Positions 21,721-35,800 of a DNA stretch of 64,000 nt are shown here, piece by piece. How positions within the stretch are numbered: position 1 is the stretch's first letter; the number at the start of each line of letters is the position of its first letter. The notes beneath the pieces are model-generated. The model saw only the letters and a program-made list of their open reading frames with translations. It was not told the DNA's origin and ran no database searches. Made by a program: the position numbers and the translations under genes. The stretch comes from Mytilus trossulus (taxonomy: Eukaryota > Mollusca > Bivalvia > Mytilida > Mytilidae), in NCBI RefSeq assembly GCF_036588685.1, contig NC_086383.1, positions 58,045,448-58,109,447 on the forward strand, read 5' to 3'.

Positions 21721-22189
21721 AATTCAAAGATACATCGGGTAACATTTATTTCACGGTACAGTTTTCTAATCTACCTATTTTGACTTTCTTGGATTGGTAC
21801 TTGAAATTAGCATCCTTTTGGGGCTGGAATGACTTCTTCTTAAGTGACAACTTTCGTCTTTTGTGATCTAAATGAAATATAAGTTGGATCAATAAGTGTT
21901 TCACTTGTTTAACAAGTAAAACTTTATACTTTAACACAATGATTTTTCAGTGTAATAACTTTACTGAAAATTTCATTTTTCATTGTAATCACTCAACTAT
22001 TTCATGTTCAATTATCTCGAAAGATATAACGGGGCATTTTAAATGAAGATAACCCCCAAAGCAATGCATATATACATCAATTAACATTTTAAACTTTATT
22101 TGCTGAAATTAAACCAATTAATAATTGAAGTTTGACCGAATAGTGCGTTGGTTTTAACAATGATAGTGCTGCATGTACTAATTAGATCC

Positions 22190-22520
22190 GGACACCCACA
22201 ATAATAATAATCATTGACTGCTGTACCCCTATTTTTGACATTTTTACTCTTTGAGTATGTTTATTTTGTTCATGCATCGTTGACAATGTAATGGAATTTG
22301 ATGCGACTTTCATGCAAGTGAGAGGATTAGCTATCTATAAAACTAGGTTCAATTCACCATTTTCTACATTAGAAAATGCCTGTACCAAGTCAGGAATATG
22401 ACAGTTGTTATCCATTCGTTTGGTGTGTTTGGACTTTTGATTTTGCCTTTTGATTTTGGACTTTCCTTTTTGAATTTTCCTCGGAGTTCAGTATTTTTGT
22501 GTTTCTACTTTTTTTTTTAG
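22190..22520 (+). mobile_element. 5'-truncated tail of a Penelope-like element (family F)
   Basis: Shared blocks: gactgctgtacccctatttt, the tgtaatggaat block, the tgaccaagtcagg-like block (tgtaccaagtcaggaatatg) and cttggagttcagtattt-type end. The same sequence follows the RT remnant at 42110-42430 and recurs at 30890-31190, so these look like 3' tails left by 5'-truncated insertions. Confidence 0.65.
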
Positions 22521-23245
22521 AATGGAAGATTGACTGAGATGATCATATTCCTTTAATAGAATCAGCCTTAGGAATATTTTAATTTGCCATCAAAGATCGA
22601 TTGTGTATGTTTAGTATTTTTGACACACTTTAAAGAATTGTTGATTAATTGAGGAATATAATTAATGATGATGAACGGAATTAATTCAATTACTCAGATA
22701 TTTAAAATTGACATAACAATTAAATTTAGCTGAATATAGGAAAATCAATACCAATTGACCACAATATCAACTAGTGACATCCTAAAATGATATTCGATAT
22801 CATAAATTATAAGAGAACCCAATCTATAGTCAGGTCCGTGTAATTGGTTTAAATTATTTGTTTACTCTTAAATAAATGTTTTCAGTTTTAATTACTATAT
22901 TTGCATGAGTGAGTTTTGTCGTCATTAAAATTGTATAACGGAAGAAAAAAGAATTGATATCTTGTTGGAGTGCAGATTACTTTTAAATTGCATTATCGAA
23001 TAATTCATTGTGAATTCAAATAGATCATAAGGCATACAAACTGACTCTAAACGATCGCAGAAAGGAAAAAGAGAAATTATTTCTCTTTTCTGATACTTAA
23101 AACTTCTTAATGATGAAAATAACTGGAAATAGAGTGAATATTAAAACACTTCACGAAGATATTTTACATATTCAAAACTGAATTGGGAACGGATATTTTT
23201 ATTTTCATAGCTATGAACATATGCATATTGTAGTGACAGTATATC

Positions 23246-23432
23246 CAAACATACGTTGAAGCAGGTCAGCTGACTTTTAAAAGAAACAAATCAGAATGAT
23301 CACATTTCTATATACGAAACTAAAACATCTACAAAATGAATATTTTATGTTTGATTGATTTTATTCCATTGTATTAGTACTGTTAATTTTGTAACAGTCC
23401 ACAACGTAGCGGCTGGTATCTACCAGAAGTTG
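23246..23432 (+). pseudogene. Decayed duplicate of exon 1 of the PAN-EGF gene
   Basis: About 190 bp upstream of the true exon a parallel sequence runs from acgttgaagcaggtcagctg through ctacaaaatgaa, ttttattccattgtat and gtaacagtccacaacgta, each matching the real exon in order. Its ATG frame meets a TAG after 13 codons and the coding part ends early. It is a partial tandem duplication of the leader region. Confidence 0.8.
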
Positions 23433-23502
23433 TTATACATATCAACATACTTTGAAGCAAGTAAGCAGACTTAAAAAGAAACGATACGTAAGCAGCTGCA
23501 AA

Positions 23503-23805
23503 ATGAAAACTGTGATTTGTTTACTTTTATTCCATTGCATGAGAACTGTTTATCTTGCAACAGTGCACAACGTTACAGGTGGTACATATCAAAAGAACAA
23601 ACAATTGGACTCGTTTGTCATGCTAGCCTTCCCTCATATGGGACCACAGATGTGTATGAAGGAATGTTTAATGCATACAAACTGCAATGCAGTTAATTTT
23701 GACAAGAATAATTATATATGCCAGTTACTACAAGCTAACTATCCAGGAGATGCGCTTGAAAGTGTTGATGGCATATTTTTCTCAGAAAAAGCCAATTGGA
23801 ACAAG
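23503..23805 (+). CDS. PAN-EGF gene exon 1: signal peptide and PAN/apple domain
   Basis: 101 codons, ending in phase 0 at an AAG/gtaaag donor. It starts MKTVICLLLFHC and contains the six or so cysteines of the PAN fold. Confidence 0.9.
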
Positions 23806-26800
23806 GTAAAGAATTTTTTTTTAATTTAAATTTCCTGTTTACAAAACTATGATTTTTTTTCGAAAACTAAGGATTTACTTATCTCAGGTATAGATTACCT
23901 TAGTCGTATTTGGCAAAACCTTTTGGAATATGGGTACTCAATACGTTTAAAATTTATACTTGTTTGGCTTGATAACTATTTTGATCTGAGCGTCACTGAT
24001 GAGTTTTATGTAAACAAAACGCGCATATGGCGTATTAAATTATGATGGTACCTTGACAACTTTTATCATGACTTATTTATTCTAAATTCATATGTAACAC
24101 CTATACCTATTTTGATTATAGTATCCAGGTTTCTTTCTGTAATCAACTTTGTTTGTTTTATTTTTGACTTATGATGTTTTTTGATTGGAAGGTTACAATT
24201 TTGTTGCTATTTTTTGCTATTTATATATAAAGATTTAGAATCTATATTTTTGGGAAATAAAACAAAACAAGAAAAGTCGCATTAGTTTTTTTTCGCTTTG
24301 CATTGTTCGCATGGCTTTGGCTTTGCTCAAATACCGTACTAGAAATCCGATTCTCTCTTGTCATAGTATAGTGCTTTCAATGCCAAATTGTTCAATACAA
24401 AATAAGTAACTATTTACAGCTTGAAAAGAAAACTTTTTCAAGTTTCAAAAAAAGAACATTTTGTTATCATATGCCTTTTTTTCTATATCTGAGTGTCACT
24501 GAATATTTTGGGGTCTATCTTTCAGGATTTTGATGCTTGTTGGCCAAACACCTGTCCGCCGGATACCAAATGCTATGTTCTCTATCCAGACGAAAGGTTC
24601 TGTCATACATACGGTAGGTGACATCAAAGTTTGTCTTTATTTTGTAAACACATTGTATATACAATTATATATACAACCGTATTCAAAACATTTTGTTGAC
24701 ATGTTTATATATATATATATAGATATTTCATCTTGATTAAGTCAGAACCCGAAGAAAGTTATGTGGTATGCGAACTGTATAACCATATACAAATAAAGGA
24801 ATATTTTATATCTTTGACTAAATATTATAATCTTAATCATATTCAAATTCAATTAAATTTTTGAATTATTAAGGCTTTTCTTCCTCAGGAATATATCACC
24901 TTAGCTGTATTTTGCAAAACCTTTAGGAATTTGTGGTACTAAATGCTTTATATTTCTAAAGGTCAGAACAGACGAAAAGATGGTTCAATCCTGAAATCAT
25001 TTATTTACATTGCTATATAGTATAGTAACTAAAATTGCGTACTTCATATTACTATAGGCTCTTTGAGTTCTTTTGGTCGGGCGCTTTGGGCTCTAATAAT
25101 TCTACGCTCGTGGCTTCCATTAAGGTGATTTGAACTGCTCTGTTTAGGTGCTTTGATCTATTCATTTCCAGCACTATTCTTTGGTTCCATTGTTTTGAGG
25201 TGTTCTGTTCTTATAAATTTCCACAACAAAAGTACATTCAGTACATATATGGGAGTACCCGCAGTTACTTACAGCTAGTTCAAAGTCAATAAAAATTCAC
25301 AAAATATCATGTTTGTAGGATAAAAATATCAAACCGTACACGTCCAGCTAGTTCAAAGTTAATTACAACTAATAAAATATCATTAACTAAGACTGAAATA
25401 TCAATCAGTGCACATCCAACATCCAATGGAGTGTAAAGACGTCATAAACAATCCGGGAAACATATGACATTGTGTTATGCAAAACTATAGGTATCAACAG
25501 ATTGTAAATCCGTAAATGTACATATGTGTATATGCTCAGCCTGGTATCAATTTACTGATAACTGAGAGTATGTTTTTTTTACAAAATACATATATCTATT
25601 TTAATAGACGAATATATTAAAAATTAAATACACAAAAAGAGTTTTAAAAGCAGCATTGATATATACATATACATTTTGTAGTTGTTGCGTTTGTTCTGAC
25701 AATTGTTTCCGCCGGTTCTGTAACGTCCTTCCCGTCTGGTCGTTTCAGTTGCATGTGTTCATAATGATCAGTGTTTTCTTCTGTTTTATTCAGGGTGTTT
25801 TTCTTTATTCTATTTAGTTGTTATCATCTGTTTAGTTAAGTTTTTTTCTTTTTTCTGTTTAGTTGTTATCGTCTGTTTTATTAAGTCTTTTTTTCTTTTA
25901 TTCTATTTAGTTGTTATCGTCAGTTTTGTTCAGGTTTTTTTTCCTTTTACTCTGTTGAGTTGTTTTTGTCTGTTCTGTTTATTTGCTTTCGTCTTTTATA
26001 AACAGCTATTTTCGTCTGTGGATCTGTTTTTATTCGTTACATACCAATTGTCGTGGCTTTCGGGACAGCAGATGAACCACGGATCTAAATGTTCAACGAA
26101 TATCATTGTCTTGTGGATTTGTATGCAGAGATGGTCAAAACCACGAAATCAGATATCCATAAAAATGTTTCTGATGCATCTGTGATCCCAAGACATCCGT
26201 TTCATCTTCACAAAACTTATCAGTGACGGTCATATCAAAATAGTTAGAAAGCCAAACAATTATAAAGTTGAAGAGAATTTAGGACCCAAAATTCCAAAAA
26301 AGTTGTTCCAAATATGGCTAAGGTAACTAAACTCATCATAGATACCAGGATTAAATTTTGTATTTACTCCAGACGCGCATTTCGTTGCGTTTCGTCTACG
26401 AAAGACTCATCAGTGCTGCTCGTATCTAAAATGTTAAAAAGTCAAAATAAAGTACGAAGTTATGCCAGGGATATGAATGTCCTTAGTATTTCGAATAATT
26501 TATACTTTTTCGAACAGTAAATCTATAAAATGAATTTCCATAGTCTTTGTAAAATGTAACACCACCTAATCAGGCCCTTTCAGAAAAGAACATACTGGAA
26601 AGTAGCACAAATTTAAAAAATAGTTTCGACTACTAAAAGTAAATCTTAAAACTATGTAGCATATGTTTTATCAATTAAGGTATTTAGTTTTAAATGCATA
26701 ATTTTTTGTGAGTTGTTTGTGGCTTTGAAGTAGCTGTCAGTTAACTGCGAGTACTCTCAGATCTGTTCCTAGTGTCGTTTTGTTGTTGGGATGTACAAGT

Positions 26801-29800
26801 ACCTGTCCACGTCCACTCTTATATTAATCCATCTGATGAGTTAAGCCTTTTTAAACTGATTTTCATAGTTCGTTCTCATATTGTACTGTATACCACTGTC
26901 CCATGTTAGCGGAGGGTTGGGATCCCGCTTACATGTTTAACCCCGCCACAATCTCTATGTATGTACCTGTCCGAAGTCAGTAGCCTGTAATTCAGTGGTT
27001 GTCGTTTGTATATGTTACATTATTGTTTTCTTTCATTTTTTACATAAATTAGGCCGTTAGTTTTCTCGTTTGAATAGTTTTAAATTGTCCTTTCGGTGCT
27101 TTTTATAGCTGACTATGCGGTATTGGTTTTGCTCATTGTTTAAGGTAGCACTTCACTGTTAGAAAATAAAATTAAAAATGTTTTATCATCTCCTTTTCCT
27201 GGATTTCTAAAGCATTAACCTAACTGTTTGTGTTGTACATTTGCATATGTATGTAATTAGTATTTTTCATAGATTTGATTTGAAAAAATAAAAGGGTGAA
27301 AATTAATTCATTTTATGTGTATGCATGGCATCATTTTGCATTTATTTTCCCTAAAATATTGCAAAAAAGGGGGTGAACATGTCACATATCCCCCCAAAAT
27401 TTGGATCTAACTAGAATTTCAATGCCTTTGAGTGATACCTTTTTAGAAACTGTTTCCATAAATTTTCCTAATGATTAAATAAAAAATGGGTGTCTTGATG
27501 TGATGTGTTCAAAGTGGATAGGACCAAGACTAAATTGTGTGAGTCTTATGAAATTTTGGTATACAAACTAGCCTTCACCTGAAAGAATGATGTGACAAAC
27601 ATAAAAAAGGTTATCTGAAGAAAGAATATAAAACAGGCAAGGGGTGATTTACGTTGCAATTTAAGGAAATGCATTGAATTACACATTACATTTGTGAAAT
27701 TTTTTGCTGCATTAGACATTAAGTGCAACAACTTGTGAAAAATGTAATGCATTACCATGTATTACAATTTCAAACTTGCAATATATCATGCCTGATATAC
27801 ATTGACTTTAAAAATATAGAAGAGCATACATATCAAATACGTGTGTTCTTGTCAGTTGATTTTGTTAGGTGGAAATAGCTTAATTCAATCAATTGCGTCG
27901 AAGCACTCATTAAAAGCTTCCAAAACACCAAGTCTTAAAAACAATTCATCCTGCAATTGGGTGTTCTACTATACAGATACAGCCCTACAGATATCGCTAT
28001 GCTGTATCTGTATACTATACAGATATCGCTTTAAAGCTCCGCCCACTGCCGGACTAAGTATTGTATAAACCTGCGTGACCTCAGAATGTGTATTGCAGCA
28101 GCATTCCAATGACGCATTGATTGCGAATTAACGATTACTTTTTTAATACGTTCTGTTTGTTTTCAAACATTTCTTTAGAGCAACAAGAATCACACCAATT
28201 TTCTGATAACATACACACATGAACAGCAGTCTTTTCTACGATGACACCTATCGATTTCAAAACTTGAATGTGTATGATTTTTTTACAAAAACAACCATGT
28301 CAATTTTAGCATGCATGTTTAGTGAATGTCGAGTCTGAAGCGTAGGACAACTCGTACACTCATGTTTCAAATTGGACAATGTTTTGTTATTTGTTGTTAC
28401 TGTTGATATTAGTTGTTATGTTGTTATGTTGTTATGTTAAAATAGATAATTATTCACCTTGAACGATGTTTTATTGTTGACCATTCGAGATTCTTTTTTT
28501 GCGAACCCGTCTTTAGCTGAATGTGTGATTACTGTATTACTACACGGGCCTCAAGGGATTTCAAACCGAAAATAAATGCAAAAAAATGTGTTTTTTGTGT
28601 CTTTCAAAACACAAATAATGTACAGAACTAATTGCAGGATAAAGACAATAACTGTTTAGTGTCTTTAAATATCAGAAGTATTTGTACTCGACTCGAAACA
28701 TGTGTAGTAGCTCGCTAAAAACTCGCATACACCTTGTTTCCTAGCCTCGTACAAATACAGCTAATATTTAAAGACACTAAACAGTTATTGTCAATGTACT
28801 ATACATTATGTTCTCCAAGGCTTGAATTCTTCAATCTCTGTTTTTGACTTTTTGTGTCGACGCTGTATGTTAAAATAAATTAACTATTCGTCTCAATTTG
28901 TTTAATGTCAATATTCAATAGATGCATCCAAAAATTCTTTTCATAAATCCAATTTTGGTTTTAATTAGTAAAGCACTATGTAATGTTGTCGATTTTAAAC
29001 AGTGTGCAAACATAACAAAAATGCAATCCATCAACGCACCATTTCTCTTAACGGATGTGCAAATAACAAAAACAAAGACCATTTAATAAATAATGAATCT
29101 AGAATGAAATACAACAGTCAAAATGAGTATTTAAAACATTTCAATTGTTTCTAAGATTACTATACACCAGTGATGACGTCATTAATAAGCAGACGACAAA
29201 AAGTCTGTCTTTTTAATTCAAGTATCACTGATGAGTCTGTTTGTAGATGTAATTGGCCTACACTATTCCTTTACTTGAATCTATGATAAGTCTATGCTAT
29301 TGATGCTGAAATAAAAAGTTTTTTCTTTTCACAAATTTAATTTTAATCAGTAAAGCACTATGTAATTATGTCGATTTTTCAATTTAAACAGTGTACACGA
29401 TAAACAAACGAACAATACATAAATGCAATCCATCAACGCACCATTTCTCTTAACGAATGTGCAAATAACAAAAACGAGGACCATTTAATAAATAATGAAT
29501 CTAGAATTAAATACAATAGTCAAATTGAGTATTTAAAACATTTCAATTGTATTTAAGATTACTATACACCAGTGATGACGTCATTAATACGCAGACGACA
29601 AAATGTCTGTCTTTTTAGTTCAAGTATCACTGATGAGTCTTTTTGTAGATGTAATTGGCCTACACTATTCTTTTACTTGAATCTATGATAAGTCTATGCT
29701 ATTGATGCTGAAATAAAAAGTGTTTCTTTTCACAAATTTAATTTTAATCAGTAAAGCACTATGTAATTATGTCGATTTTTCAATTTAAACAGTGTACACG

Positions 29801-32800
29801 ATAAACAAACGAACAATACATAAATGCAATCCATCAACGCACCATTTCTCTTAACGAATGTGCAAATAACAAAAACAAGGACCATTTAATAAATAATGAA
29901 TCTAGAATTAAATACAATAGTCAAACTGAGTATTTAAAACATTTCAATTGTATTTAAGATTATAATACAACAGTGTCATGACGTCATTTATATGCAAATG
30001 ATACAATGTCCATATTTTTATTCAGGTATCACTGATGAGTCTTTTTGTAGATGAAATTTGCGTATACTATTTTAGAACTTGAACCTATGCTAAAGATGCT
30101 GAAAATGGCGATTTATTTCATGTACTAGTATATTCCGTGTTGGTTGTTACATCGCTGATACTTATTCATTTATAGACCTTGTTCTATAACAATACGAATG
30201 TGGCTTTGTCGTCTGTGCATTAATAACTTCAGTTGTCAACATGTTGTTTTCTTCCATACTGGGATAATTTTGTACAAAAACCTAAAATAATCAAATTCCA
30301 AGCTTAATTTTTTTAAAGAGTTTCTCGTATCAAGAGGCATGAGAATGGTAAAAAAAACCTTTCATAATCCTGATTTTGTGCAGGAATTCTGTTTAAAAAA
30401 TTTATCTATTGTCGGGTTGTTATCTCTTTGACATATTCCCCATTTCCATTCTCATTTAATGGTGGTTGTAGCAGAAATTCGACAATATATTCCGACACGT
30501 AATAGTTGATATATATACTATACGTTTATGTGAAAACTAGAACGTACTTGAACACAAAAAAACTTTCCAATTTTATTAGTTTATGTTTTTGTTGATTTAG
30601 CACTGTTCATTACTAGTATTGACAAGGTGATATTTTAAGTTATCTACGGCCATATCCGTAGATATGGATATTTTAACATCATGAAGTATCCAAATACACC
30701 CTGAGGCGAAGCCGAATGGTGTACAGGATACCACGGTGTCATCTTACGTTGTTTATATATCACATCGATGTTTCCATGTCTGTATTAAAATCAATAAACA
30801 TAATCTATGTAGAACTGGAAAATGATATAATCATGTATTTAAATAGTAGATGTTTTTGTGTTCTGTTAAATTGTTCCTTTTAAAATTGTTATACGATGAT
30901 GGCTGATGTACCCATATTTTGACTATTTTATTTATTGTGTCTGTTTATTTAACATCAATGTAAAGATAACAGAATTTAATGAGAATGTCATTAAAGTGAG
31001 AGGGTAAGCGCTATAGAACCAGGTTGAATCCACCATTTTCTGCATTTGAAAATGACTGTACCAAGTCAGGAATATAACAGTTCTTGTCCATTCGTTTTTG
31101 ATGTGTTTTGTTATTTGATTTTGCCATGTGATTATGGACTTTCCGAATTGATTTTCCTTTAAGTTCAGTAATTTTACTTCTTACCGAATAGGACTTAAAA
31201 CCGTTAATAAATTATTCCATAGTAACGAAGATTTGGGTTGAAAGTTGGTCTATATTTGTAGAAAATTGATGTGAAGCTAAATATAACATTCTTATTTTAG
31301 CGAAGATGTTGTTAACTGAGAACAGAAACAGAGTTACGATCCGGTTAAACTTGTCCATCCTTAAGGAGGTAGACTTAGATTAAGGGAAATAACTCTTAAA
31401 ATCATCAGTACGTTTTTGTCAACCATTTTCATAAATATATTCTAAGCTTCTAGATTACATAGATTATTTCCAATCTGTTTCAGTTTCAGGTAAATGCTTA
31501 AAATACATTGATGATACTTGTCTGTTACAAACACATAACTGATTTAAAGTGTTATCTCCCTGACCCAATGTCTACCCCCTTAAGATACATTTATTCTTAA
31601 AGGATAATAATCCATGAATGTCATTATGTCTTTGAATATTGTTTTATTTGTATAAATATTGATATTATAGTAATCAATAAATTAAAACTAAACTGATATT
31701 ATTGTTATATACATGAGGACTTTCACGGTTCTACAATTTGTCTATACCATTTGTATTTTGGCATTGCGCAAGGTCCTGTTTTTCGCTGATGGTTAATGAC
31801 GTCTTACACTAAATCTATTTGTTGTTAAATGTATGACATTTAAGTCTTCGATATATGTTTTTTAAAGAGTTGTTAGTGCTTTGAACCAGCTTTCATAAGC
31901 GCGATTACTCTAAGAGAATTTATAGAAATTTTTTAGTAAATTATACTGTTCAATATATTATTTATTGACTATTTACGTTGAAGTCAACATTGTCACCCAC
32001 ATGCAACTGTTAGAAAGCAATTTACATTCAAACAACACATCCCACATATATGACCCATATGGATTACTATTACAAACAATACATCCCACATATATGACCC
32101 ATAATGGATTGCATGTTAGACGAAACTGCTGAAATATCATTGAATTGGTCTTGATTATAAATCAACTGTTTACAAAATTTTACATTGTCTACCTCTGGAA
32201 TAGATTACATAAGCTGCATTTGTTCAAACTTTTTTTTTATCCTCAATGCTCTTCAACTTTCGTACTTCGGCTGTTTAAAAAAAATAATATTTTGGTTTCG
32301 CGCGTCACTGATGAGTCCTTTGTAGACGAAACGTGCGTCACTGATGAGTCCTTTGTAGACAAAACGCGCGTCTGCCGCAAATACAAAATTCCAATCGTGG
32401 TATCTATGATGAGTGTAATCACATCAAAACATAATTTCTGTTGAAGTTTTTTCTTGAATGATGTACTTGAAGATTCAAAATGCTGATAAAAAACTCATCA
32501 AATAATTGTGTACGTTTATAAAAGATTAATGAAATTAATTAGTTGATGTTCATGTTGCTGTTTATAATAATTAAACCATATCACAGTCGTCCAACGATTA
32601 GAATTCCTGATTGTCTCACATACAGACATTAATAATTTTGTATTGCTTTATGTCAAAGCATAAAAATTGTACAATGAATACGACTATATCGATATACTAA
32701 TTTCAACATTAGAAGTGGACTAAAATTGTTCGTTTGTTTTTCATATATATTTTATATACAAAATAATAATAATAATCTCTGCACACAAAAGCATAAACAC

Positions 32801-35800
32801 AATAAGAAATTGAAAAGAACAGATTCTCGTGTTTACCACGCGTGTTTTAGTGAATAAAGACAATAGAGTTAATACTGTTTCAAAGATATAAAGCCATAAG
32901 ACTGAGTTTATTCAAAATAACAAATATGTGGTAAAATTGCCAATGAGACAACTTTCTAGCAGACGGCGTAGAGGTTAGCAATCATTGGTGGCCTTAATTC
33001 TGCTGTTGTCTCCTCTTTAGTCGGGGTGTAGTCTCTTTTATATATTCCCCATTCCCATTGCCAATTTTATATTTTTTAGCCACTCCGTGCGATGACTACA
33101 ATAATGAGTGTCAAAATGGTGGAGCATGCCGAAATGTGGCAAATGGGTTTGGTTGTCGCTGTGCAACGGGATTCTATGGAGAATATTGTGAATGTAAGTA
33201 AAGGAACAAAGGAACAACAAGTTGATATAAAGCAACGTCCTATTGACTAACTGAGGTTGCCATAGTTACAACAGCTAATCGTTAAGTCATATGATGTCAC
33301 AATATATTGATTCAACATCTTTAAAATCATACCAAAGTTTGTTCAAAAACATTTAGTTTTCTGAATGACACCAAGACAGATCTTAATATTTTTTTGATAT
33401 TTATACATTTAACTTGTTGAAACTATAAACTTTATCATAACATTTGACTAACTATAGAGAAGTTTCCCTGTGACTTTAACAGCGTCCTTTTTTGCCTCAC
33501 AATAAGACATTCGAGCGTCCCTGATGAGACTTTTGAAACGAAACGCGTGTCTTGCGTACACATTTATTATCCTGACGATTTGTTTTGGCAAGTTTGTCTT
33601 GCACTTACTATGATTGTTTTATAATGTCAAAAATCATAGAATAAAATTTATAAGACAGTAAATTTCAAATTACATTGAATTTTATTGCAATGAAAATTTA
33701 CCAAGTCCATCAATCATAATTCTTCATATTTCATCGCATTTTTTTTATTATATGGCTTTTAGCATGTTTAAGGTAATTAGTAAATCGGTTCGAACTCGAA
33801 AAACAACAACAACATACACCTAGCTCATTGCAAAATAAATTCCTACTAGCTCTCTTAAATAATCAGATGTAAAATGGTGGTAGTGCCGTAAAATATTTCA
33901 CCCCCTTTTTTTTGGGAGGGGGGGGGGAATTTATTTTCATTTTGAGTATTTAATTCGAAACAGGTCTTTTCAATGTAGAGTGTATCAATATGCGTAAAAT
34001 TGATAAAAATACATGTATAAACATGTTTAAGTTTACACATTTTATTTCAGCAACACCATGTACATCATCCCCATGTGTCCATGGAAACTGTGACGTCAGT
34101 GGTTCAGGATATATTTGTAACTGCTTAGACGGATATTACGGAGACACTTGTCAAAGTACGTAAGGACGCATGCGTTAGTTAGTATTGGTGTTTTGTAACG
34201 AGTTGACTTTTTGGCGATATTTTATTTCTTTTATATAGGATAATCACGGTTATTATATCCCCGCTAGAGAAAAAATACATTGAAGCAAGTCAATTCCATT
34301 GTATAGGTATATCCATCTATGTATCAAGGAGCTGTTACATTGTATAATGCACTTTAATGTTCAATTTTGGAAGTTTTGTGGACTTCCCTTTCTATGAATT
34401 TAACTGAGAGTCCGGTATACTTTTGTTTTAGCTTAAATATATTAATATTTCATTATTAAATCTGGATATTTAACATATCAAAACAAATAAAGAAAAATAA
34501 TAGAATTGATAGAAACGTTATTTTGATGTTTATCAAATGCAATATACAAACTGCTACTTTTTTCAGATACTCCGTGTACGTCTGATCCTTGTTTGAACAA
34601 TGGCGTTTGTTCTATTTCCGGTTCAAATTTTGCATGCGGTTGTCAAGACGGCTACAGTGGACCAGTATGCGAGAGTAAGTTTATAGTGTTTGGTTTTCCT
34701 AACGGCTACCTCTTGTAGATGGTTGTAAACAAATTTCTGCTAAGACCGCATTATAAACATAGAACACAGTTGGCGTTAGGATGACATGTTTATGATTTCC
34801 TTGTTTTGATGTTTGTGTTTGATGTTATCAGACGTTTAACATTTTTGGCTTTCCATACATATATCCTAGATCATACCCGATGAAGGTAAAAAATGATCAC
34901 ATGTCATAAACAATGAATTCTGATTAGGATTCTTAATATTGTTTTGTGGTTTCGTCATCTTAGTCTCACTTCAATTGTATCGAAAGTTTTTGCATGTCAT
35001 TTGTTTCTCTGTTGCCTTAATAAATTGATTAATTCAAAAGTATTGGTTTGAGTTCAGCAAAAGAAGTTTTTCAAGTTTTATATAAAGAACATGTTACATT
35101 AAAACTTTGTCTTCCTGTTATTTCACAGATACTCCATGTACTCCACAACCTTGTTTGAACAGTGGAACCTGCTCAATTGTTGGATCCAGTTATACATGTA
35201 CCTGCCCAACAGGGTATTCAGGTGCAACATGTCAGAGTAAGTAAACAATAACTTTTACAAGATGCTGAATAAATTTGATGTACCATATAAGTAATAGCTT
35301 TGATATACCATATACGGTAGAATTTTGATGTGGAATATGTTAAATAACCTTATGTAAAATAGTACATTTTAAGAAGTGCTGGACATCATGTATTGAGCAT
35401 TCAAAGTATTAAAACTTGATCGGGATCAAAACCCCAAAATAGTAAATAGATTGGATTAAAGATATATTTACTTAAAATAAAAAGACACCAAACTTGATAT
35501 CAAACATCGTGATTGAAAAACAATATAAAAATGTCCGTAAGAAATGTTAAAATCCATAAAAAAATCAATTTTTTGATGTTTTTATATCAACATACTGTGG
35601 ATACATTAATATTAAAGGGATACCAATTTTCATGGATTTCGTGGTTTTAGATGAACCACGAATGTCAATACTAAACGAGGCTAAAATCTTATATGAAGAC
35701 ATTGCCTAAACCACAAAATCAAATATCCACAAAAACATAATTTTTCAAAAATCCGAAAATAAGTAGCCTGCAAAAAAATCGATTCGACAGCCACGCAAAG

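Noticed and set aside
28640-28800. Possible CRISPR-like or tRNA-like structure at the hairpin
   Set aside because: It is a single inverted repeat without spacers, anticodon or box A/B signals.
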